Assembly: GCA_905233985.1 (NCBI GenBank)
Contig: CAJOFA010000016.1
Location: 1 to 47,686 of the forward strand
Source: an uncultured Prevotella sp.
GTDB taxonomy: Bacteria; Bacteroidota; Bacteroidia; Bacteroidales; Bacteroidaceae
DNA: 47,686 nucleotides
Direction: 5' to 3'
The notes under the pieces: generated by a model
Seen by the model: the letters and a program-made list of their open reading frames with translations, nothing else
Database searches by the model: none
Told to the model about the DNA's origin: nothing
Program-made: the position numbers and the translations under genes
Shown: piece by piece, positions 42,937 through 47,686 of the stretch
How positions within the stretch are numbered: position 1 is the first letter of the stretch
Layout of the letters: every line of letters begins with the position of its first letter

Positions 42937-43866
42937 ATGATACTTGATGTCCTATATATAATAATAGGTGTAACTTTGGTGCTTGTCGGTGCCGACCGTC
43001 TGACAGAAGGAGCCAGTGCGCTGGCGCGCCGCTTCGGTGTGCCCGAGATTGTCATCGGTCTCACCATCGTTGCCTGCGGCACGTCCATGCCTGAGTTCTT
43101 CGTCAGCCTGATGTCGGCCCTCAACGATACCCCCGATATGGCAGTCGGTAATGTCGTGGGTTCCAACATCATGAACTCCATGCTCATCGTGGGCTGCGCT
43201 GCTGTTGCTGCACCGCTGGTCATCAGTCGCAGCACCGTGCGTAAGGACATCCCCTTTGCTGTCGGCGCATCGTTGCTGCTTATTCTGCTCAGCCTCGATT
43301 CCACCGTGGGACGCATTGACGGTATCATATTGTTAGTAGGTTTCGTCGGGTTTATGGCCTACACGCTGTGGCAGGCTAAAGGCAGCAAGGCTGAAAGCGC
43401 TGATGCTGTAAAACAGCAAAATATATGGCTTTCTGCCTGTTATATTTTGTTAGGCTTGGCAGGGCTTGTCTTCGGTAGTAATTTGTTTGTTGATTCCGCT
43501 TCCAGCGTTGCCTCATCGTTAGGTGTCAGCGAGAGTGTTATCGGTCTGACCATCGTTGCCGGCGGAACCTCACTTCCCGAACTAGCTACCAGCGTTGTCG
43601 CTGCCCGCAAGGGACAGTCAGCCATCGCCATTGGCAACGTCATCGGTTCCAACGTTTTCAACATCCTGCTCATCCTCGGTGCTACGGCAGCCATCAGCCC
43701 CCTCCAGATGGAAGGCATCACCACGCTTGACATTGCCGTCATGTTCGGCTCCGTTGCCCTCGTCTGGCTCTTCTCCTTCACCCGCTACACCGTCGAGCGT
43801 TGGGAAGGCTTCGCCCTCCTCGCCCTCTACGGCGCCTACCTCGCCTGGCTGCTCTATAACGCGTAG
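42937..43866 (+). CDS. Calcium/sodium antiporter (CaCA, YrbG-like)
   Basis: A 309-residue inner-membrane cation exchanger. It shows the two inverted family repeats with alpha motifs: VIGLTIVACGTSMPEF plus GNVVGSNIMNSMLIVG in the first half, and VIGLTIVAGGTSLPEL plus GNVIGSNVFNILLILG in the second. About ten helices are visible. It exchanges Ca2+ for Na+ or H+ by family; specificity is not readable. Preceded by the heptamer tract, with no clear promoter of its own. Confidence 0.92.
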   Translation: MILDVLYIIIGVTLVLVGADRLTEGASALARRFGVPEIVIGLTIVACGTSMPEFFVSLMSALNDTPDMAVGNVVGSNIMNSMLIVGCAAVAAPLVISRSTVRKDIPFAVGASLLLILLSLDSTVGRIDGIILLVGFVGFMAYTLWQAKGSKAESADAVKQQNIWLSACYILLGLAGLVFGSNLFVDSASSVASSLGVSESVIGLTIVAGGTSLPELATSVVAARKGQSAIAIGNVIGSNVFNILLILGATAAISPLQMEGITTLDIAVMFGSVALVWLFSFTRYTVERWEGFALLALYGAYLAWLLYNA

Positions 43867-43892
43867 GGCTATAACACTTTTTCGCCGAAAAG

Positions 43893-43924
43893 TTTGGTGA
43901 TTTCATTTTTATTCTCTATCTTTG
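43893..43924 (+). promoter_or_regulatory. Promoter of the leucine-rich repeat gene
   Basis: TTTG (43893-43896), 20 bases, TATCTTTG (43917-43924). AAAGTTTGGTG around the -33 box is the same as at the first ROK promoter. Transcription from here would give a leader of about 300 bases. Confidence 0.75.
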
Positions 43925-44231
43925 TCCCATCAAACAAATGTCAAACCCTCTAAAAACATTACCGCCTATGGGCTGAGATAAATTAAAAGGACATAAGGAA
44001 GAACGTCCACTTTTGATTCTTGTTCCTGAAAATCGGCAAAATTGACAGAAATCGTAATCAAGAACTAAAGTAGATGGTTCACGCCGCTAGGCGTGGGCTT
44101 TTACTCGTTTAAGATTACAGGGTGTTTGCCGATACCTCAGAAACGTTGACGAAGTAAGTAGTCCACGTATTTTTTGTGTCCTATCGGTTACAGATAAATA
44201 ACATTAATTATAACTTCAAGCTACAAAGATT
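43925..44231 (+). promoter_or_regulatory. Long leader of the LRR gene, candidate RNA element
   Basis: Non-coding stretch of about 300 bases between promoter and start codon. Visible structure: ATCGGCAAA (44032-44040) pairs with TTTGCCGAT (44125-44133); within that span CACGCC-GCTA-GGCGTG (44080-44095) is a perfect hairpin followed by GGCTTTT, terminator-like; GGAC/GTCC (43989-43992 and 44005-44008) makes a small hairpin. I do not recognise a known riboswitch class. It may be a cis-acting structured RNA or attenuator. Confidence 0.45.
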
Positions 44232-45518
44232 ATGAAACAAAGAACATTACTTCTAACTTTCCTCGCCTTGTTTGGCATGATGCAGGCGAAGGCTGACGTG
44301 GTTATCAACGAGGAGAACTTCCCGGACGAGAATTTCCGTAACTACCTGCTTTCGCAGTATTATGGTAGTGACCATATCCTTACCGATGCTGAGATTGCGG
44401 AAAATAAAAGTATCTCCGTACCTTCAAAAAACATTGCAAGCCTTAAGGGTATTGAGTTTTTTACGGCGCTGATTTATTTGTACTGCGGCGATAACCAACT
44501 GACCTCGCTCGACGTGTCGCAGAACACGGCGCTGAAAGAGTTGGATTGCAGCGGGAACCAGCTGACCTCGCTCGATGTGTCGCAGAATACGGCGCTGACA
44601 TGTTTGTGGTGCAACAATAACCAGCTGACCTCGCTCAACCTGTCGGGATGCACGATGCTGACGGATTTGCGGTGCCACGAGAACCAGCTGACCTCGCTCG
44701 ACGTGTCGCAGAGCACGGCGCTGAAAAAGTTGAACTGCAGTGATAACCAGTTGACCTCGCTCGACGTGTCGCAGAACACGGCGCTGGTATGGTTGTACTG
44801 CAGCAAGAACCAACTGACCTCGCTCGATGTGTCGCAGAACACGGCGCTGGAACGTTTGTATTGCTACAAGAACCAGCTGACCTCGCTCGATGTGTCGCAG
44901 AATACGGCGCTGGTATGGCTGTATTGCCAGAACAACCAACTGACTTCGCTCGATGCGTCGCAGAATAAGGCGCTTGTGCTTTTTTACTGCGGTACGAACC
45001 GACTGACCTCGCTCATTACGCCGCAAAGCTCGACGCTGTATACTTTAGATTGCCACGAGAACCAGCTGACTTCGCTCGACTTGTCGAAGAACATAGCGCT
45101 GTTAGATTTGGATTGCAGCGGGAATCAACTGACCTCGCTCGATTTGTCGAAGAATACGTGGCTGACAACTTTGAGCTGCTATGAGAACCAAATCAAAGGT
45201 AGCGCTATGGATGCGCTCGTGGAGAGCCTGCCCAACGCAAATGATCGTAAAATGGACGTTGTTTTCAACAACAACGAGGGCAATGTGATGACTACCGTGC
45301 ATGTGGCTGCTGCGAAAGCGAAGGGCTGGACGCCTTATTACTACGATGGAGAAGAGTGGAAGGAATATGCTGGCAGCGAGCCCTCGGGCATCGGTGCCAC
45401 GCTGAGTGACGACGCACAACGGGGGAACGACGTCTATTACGACCTGCAGGGCCGCCGCGTCGTAAATCCGACGAAGGGCATGTATATCCTGAACGGCAAG
45501 ACGGTCGTGATTAAGTGA
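44232..45518 (+). CDS. Secreted leucine-rich repeat surface protein
   Basis: A 428-residue exported protein. A signal peptide (1-21, ending MMQAKA) is followed by a short unique region, then 11 leucine-rich repeats of exactly 21 residues (85-315) of the form C-x-x-NQLTSLDVSQNTAL-x-x-L-x, with a Cys in each repeat, i.e. a Cys ladder on the inner face. A capping region (316-385) follows. The C-terminal tail VYYDLQGRRVVNPTKGMYIL resembles the short beta tail found on many Prevotella surface proteins and may be a sorting signal. BspA-like repeats in this group mediate binding to host matrix or other cells; here that is inference. The repeat DNA is highly uniform, open to unequal recombination. 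Confidence 0.88.
   Translation: MKQRTLLLTFLALFGMMQAKADVVINEENFPDENFRNYLLSQYYGSDHILTDAEIAENKSISVPSKNIASLKGIEFFTALIYLYCGDNQLTSLDVSQNTALKELDCSGNQLTSLDVSQNTALTCLWCNNNQLTSLNLSGCTMLTDLRCHENQLTSLDVSQSTALKKLNCSDNQLTSLDVSQNTALVWLYCSKNQLTSLDVSQNTALERLYCYKNQLTSLDVSQNTALVWLYCQNNQLTSLDASQNKALVLFYCGTNRLTSLITPQSSTLYTLDCHENQLTSLDLSKNIALLDLDCSGNQLTSLDLSKNTWLTTLSCYENQIKGSAMDALVESLPNANDRKMDVVFNNNEGNVMTTVHVAAAKAKGWTPYYYDGEEWKEYAGSEPSGIGATLSDDAQRGNDVYYDLQGRRVVNPTKGMYILNGKTVVIK
44484..45176 (+). repeat. 11 x 63-base repeats encoding the LRR
   Basis: Eleven back-to-back 63-base units without insertion or deletion. The block AACCAGCTGACCTCGCTCGA recurs nearly unchanged, while the last third of each unit varies. Confidence 0.92.
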
Positions 45519-45534
45519 GCGAAGAGCAGAACTT

Positions 45535-45666
45535 CAGCCAATGCCTCCCTCGGCTTGAGCCAATCATCGTATGGTGTCGAGGCGATGGTTGGCTCGACAG
45601 CAGGAGATGATTCCATCACGTTCAGACAATGGTTGCCTCGTATTGAGACAACCATTGTTTGCTTTT
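45535..45666 (+). repeat. Six 22-base units, array A
   Basis: Six units of exactly 22 bases starting 16 bases after the LRR stop. Their first eight bases are CAGCCAAT, GAGCCAAT, GAGGCGAT, CAGGAGAT, CAGACAAT, GAGACAAC; the other 14 vary. Complementary arms join units 2 and 3 (45557-45569 with 45583-45595) and units 5 and 6 (45626-45635 with 45649-45658, perfect ten bases, followed by TTTGCTTTT), so the last pair may also terminate the LRR transcript. Confidence 0.8.
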
Positions 45667-45736
45667 ATTCCCAATTACCGCCGCAATAAAAGATATTTTT
45701 TACCGCTTTTTTGACAACGGAAGGCCGTAGTTTTTC

Positions 45737-46154
45737 GTACTTAGGTGCCATCTCAGATGCAGTTACATACCGAGTGCGACGCAGTTACATACCGAGTGCG
45801 ACGCAGTTACATGCCATGTGGGTCGTACTTACATGCCTCCTTTGGTTGAGGAAAAAGATGGCTATTTTGAAGGAAAAAGCAGGCTGAAAAATAAACGATG
45901 CTTGTTTGACTTTGAAACGATTATCTTTTAGGGGGGTAAACGATAATCGTTTGCTGAGTAAACGAACTTTGTTTGCAAGTGAAACGACCATCGTTTGCAG
46001 AGCAAAGAGGCATTAAATGAATCGGCTGTCGAGTTTGGACCGGGCAAGCAGGTCGTTTGGACCGGGCTTTCGATGTGTTTGCTTCGGGCTCCTGAGTAGT
46101 TTGCTCCGAGTTCTCGATGGGCTTGCTTGGGGCTTTGTTCTCGACTACAAGGGG
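45737..46154 (+). repeat. About 19 units on a 22-base register
   Basis: Cutting every 22 bases from 45737 gives related neighbours. Units 1-5 (45737-45846) share TTA at positions 5-7 and CC at 12-13; units 2 and 3 are identical. Units 6-7 (45847-45890) share AGGAAAAAG. Units 8-12 (45891-46000) carry AAACGA and then TCGTTTG or a variant, near-palindromes, with a one-base slip between units 9 and 10. Units 14-18 (46023-46132) share GTTTG (GCTTG in 18) at 11-15 and mostly end CGGG. Units 13 and 19 are weak. No coding frame explains this. The spacer 45667-45736 shows nothing I recognise. Confidence 0.8.
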
Positions 46155-46196
46155 GCACAAATAATTGCGAAAAACCAAACATTTCGGGCAAAACAT

Positions 46197-46227
46197 TTTG
46201 TTGCTTGCATGAAAATGCTTAACTTTG
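46197..46227 (+). promoter_or_regulatory. Promoter of the zinc-ribbon protein gene
   Basis: TTTG (46197-46200), 19 bases, TAACTTTG (46220-46227). The ATG follows after 22 bases. Confidence 0.75.
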
Positions 46228-46249
46228 CAGCAATACAAATAAACTGCCT

Positions 46250-47386
46250 ATGAGAACGTGCCCGAAATGTAAAAAGACTATTGAGAATGACAAGGCTTTG
46301 TTCTGCCGTTATTGCGGACATGAGCTGTCTGTTCCCGTTGGACCACCTCCTGTGCCGAAGCCGGAGCCTGAGCCGGAATCCAAACCCGAGCCATTCGCTC
46401 CACCTCCTGCGCCGGAATCAAAGCCAGAACCCGCTGAAGAACCCGTAGTAGGTGCTTATGACTATTCTGATGACGATGTGGATGTAGAAGTCGTTAGCAC
46501 TCCTTCTATTCATGAGGATGACGGGGTTGATTTGCTGGATGTTCCAACGGGTATTTCAACTTATACAGATGAAGACGAACCGGAACCCAAGAACCCCAAA
46601 CCAGAAGACGTCGGAGATAAGCCAGTGGACGTTGACGATAAGCCGATGGTGTTTGGCGGCATACCTGTGATGGTTGAAGACGAACCTGCGCACGTTGAGG
46701 AAAAGCCTGCAGAGGTTGAACCCCGTCGCGAAGAGCCTGTTGTACAACAGAGCCAGTCGGAGGGTAAAAGCTTGATGCCAATCTATTATATCATTGGCTT
46801 CTGCGTGCTGGTTATCGCTGTGGCGTTAATTGTGAACTATGCGTTACATAACAATTCTTCGTCCTACGAATCACCCATAAGTTCGAATGATGTGGAATAT
46901 CCTGCGGATAATCCATCGACATACCCGAGTGATCAGGCAAGTGAAGCTTCTGCCCCTGCATCAGAAAGCAATGAGGACAGCCGCCAGCAGGCGTTGCAGA
47001 AATTTTGCGGCTCTTTTACGTTGACGGAAAAGGGCGGAGGCTTTAATGTGGTAACGGAGCTGGTGCTCGACCCTGTCAACAGGTCATGCCGAAAGGTGAT
47101 TGACGACGGTGCCGGAGGTTATATTGTTAACATCACCAACAGCATAGGCTACTATGGAAGCGAAATGCAGATGGTGGCTTATTGGAACATCCTCAGCTTT
47201 AATATAAGTGAAGACGGACGGAGTGCGCTGATTGAGATGATACCTGAGTTCGGCGATGAGGTGGCAGAAGTGTCAAAGGTAAAACTGCAGTTGGACGAAT
47301 ACAATAACATTACGTTGTCGCATGTTAGTGGAAATTCATCGCCTGTGTCTGACGGTCATCGTAAGGAATACTTTACAAGGGACTAA
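46250..47386 (+). CDS. Zinc-ribbon membrane protein
   Basis: A 378-residue protein of unknown role. Residues 4-23 form a zinc ribbon (CPKCKKTIENDKALFCRYCG, four Cys as CxxC...CxxC). Residues 30-165 are a Pro/Glu/Asp-rich low-complexity linker (PKPEPEPESKPEP, VEEKPAEVEPRREEPVV). A transmembrane helix follows (about 178-198, YYIIGFCVLVIAVALIVNYAL), then a Ser/Pro-rich stretch and a C-terminal beta-type domain (about 245-378, FCGSFTLTEKGGGFNVVTELVLD in parts). By topology the zinc ribbon should be cytoplasmic and the C-terminal domain outside. It has its own promoter just after the 22-base arrays and a terminator after it. Confidence 0.75.
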   Translation: MRTCPKCKKTIENDKALFCRYCGHELSVPVGPPPVPKPEPEPESKPEPFAPPPAPESKPEPAEEPVVGAYDYSDDDVDVEVVSTPSIHEDDGVDLLDVPTGISTYTDEDEPEPKNPKPEDVGDKPVDVDDKPMVFGGIPVMVEDEPAHVEEKPAEVEPRREEPVVQQSQSEGKSLMPIYYIIGFCVLVIAVALIVNYALHNNSSSYESPISSNDVEYPADNPSTYPSDQASEASAPASESNEDSRQQALQKFCGSFTLTEKGGGFNVVTELVLDPVNRSCRKVIDDGAGGYIVNITNSIGYYGSEMQMVAYWNILSFNISEDGRSALIEMIPEFGDEVAEVSKVKLQLDEYNNITLSHVSGNSSPVSDGHRKEYFTRD

Positions 47387-47410
47387 TGCTGATACTCTTA
47401 TATCCTTAAA

Positions 47411-47442
47411 AGAAAGCCCTGACCAATCGGCCAGGGCTTTCT
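47411..47442 (+). terminator. Bidirectional terminator at 47.4 kb
   Basis: AGAAAGCCCTGACC (47411-47424) and GGCCAGGGCTTTCT (47429-47442) pair with one mismatch around AATC. It lies between two convergent genes. Confidence 0.88.
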
Positions 47443-47463
47443 TATGGTAGGGCTTGCATGGAG

Positions 47464-47686
47464 TTATGCAAACGGATTCTCCGTGGGATAGTAGTTACCC
47501 TTCGGGAAGTTGTAGTCAATCTCGTCCACGGGGATACCCATGTACTTGAGAACCTCCCAGAGATACTTACCCTGATGGCCGAACATAACGGCGCAGTGGT
47601 GCGGGTAGTGCTTCTCGATGAGGACGTGACGATAGAAGCGGCTCATGTTCTTGATACCGAAGATACCGATAGAACCGAATGAGCGT
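47464..47686 (-). CDS. C-terminus of a sugar-isomerase-like protein (partial)
   Basis: The last 73 residues of a gene that starts outside the window; the frame is open to the right edge. The sequence SRFYRHVLIEKHYPHHCAVMFGHQGKYL and the end PKGNYYPTENPFA recall the C-terminal domain of L-fucose/L-arabinose isomerase-like proteins in Bacteroidetes, where KHYPHHxxVxFGHxGK is a common block. With this little sequence I cannot fix the substrate. Confidence 0.5.
   Translation of the reverse strand, partial: RSFGSIGIFGIKNMSRFYRHVLIEKHYPHHCAVMFGHQGKYLWEVLKYMGIPVDEIDYNFPKGNYYPTENPFA

Noticed and set aside
43877..43892. Terminator after the antiporter gene
   Set aside because: The CTTTTTCG/CGAAAAG hairpin is only five or six A/T-rich pairs with no proper T tract; it also overlaps the LRR promoter region.
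43970..43980. CTGAGA, as in the thiamine riboswitch
   Set aside because: The other conserved thiamine-riboswitch blocks are missing downstream and the gene is a surface protein, so the match is chance.
45535..46154. CRISPR-like array
   Set aside because: Units are 22 bases with no long constant repeat and no spacer of separate origin; the conserved part changes from block to block and no cas genes are near.
46017..46253. Small coding frame of 78 residues
   Set aside because: It runs through the 22-base repeats and the promoter of the next gene, and its composition reflects the repeats.

Overview
The window looks like a chromosomal segment of a Bacteroidales bacterium, most likely Prevotella or a close relative. 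The reasons are Bacteroidetes-type promoters (TTTG about 20 bases before TAnnTTTG), Bacteroidetes-restricted families (DUF4230, DUF4738, DUF4890, DUF5606, the long NusB form, OmpA-independent beta-barrel receptors), and a BspA-like leucine-rich repeat protein ending in a Prevotella-style tail. Base composition is roughly half GC. I saw no phage, insertion sequence, tRNA, rRNA or CRISPR array.

Layout. 1-7100: three glycoside hydrolases (two GH2, one GH31 of alpha-xylosidase type) and a small outer-membrane protein, a carbohydrate-degradation cluster that starts outside the window. 7123-10916 (minus): a sensor histidine kinase, a secreted DUF3298 protein and a metallo-beta-lactamase-fold hydrolase. 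11035-14363: trmO, then a minus-strand operon of two DUF4230 proteins and a sodium/alanine symporter. 14548-17062: a Spy/CpxP-like periplasmic protein, an S66 carboxypeptidase and a DUF4738 lipoprotein. 17071-21985 (minus): lysS, gpsA, pgi and a HAD phosphatase. 22170-25229: three tandem ROK paralogues. 25269-33306: the menaquinone genes (hotdog thioesterase, menF, menD, menB, menC, menE), interrupted by a reversed TGS/uridine-kinase-type gene. 33297-34352: aroB (minus). 34519-37488: a large outer-membrane barrel. 37584-41027 (minus): nusB, yajC, ybbR-like, coaE, DUF5606. 41235-43866: rplY, pth, an S4-domain protein and a Ca/Na antiporter. 44232-47386: the leucine-rich repeat surface protein, a repeat-filled intergenic region and a zinc-ribbon membrane protein. 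The 3' end of a sugar-isomerase-like gene closes the window.

The most unusual content is repeat structure not explained by genes. (1) Short low-complexity tracts with a 7-base period (several unrelated heptamers), a 9-base period, or a CCCCTCC/GGAGGGG palindrome recur about 16 times. Many lie in frame inside housekeeping genes (lysS, menF, menD, aroB, coaE, trmO, the glycosidases), where they add a peptide loop; others fill the short spacers inside operons. (2) The 730-base gap at 45519-46249 is built largely on a strict 22-base register: six related units at 45535-45666, then about 19 consecutive units at 45737-46154 falling into several unrelated sequence families. (3) The three ROK proteins lack both a DNA-binding N-terminus and the kinase phosphate motif. 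(4) Two envelope genes share a promoter-like AAACTTTT-N12-CGTCAAA signal. (5) The leucine-rich repeat gene has a roughly 300-base transcribed leader with long-range pairing.
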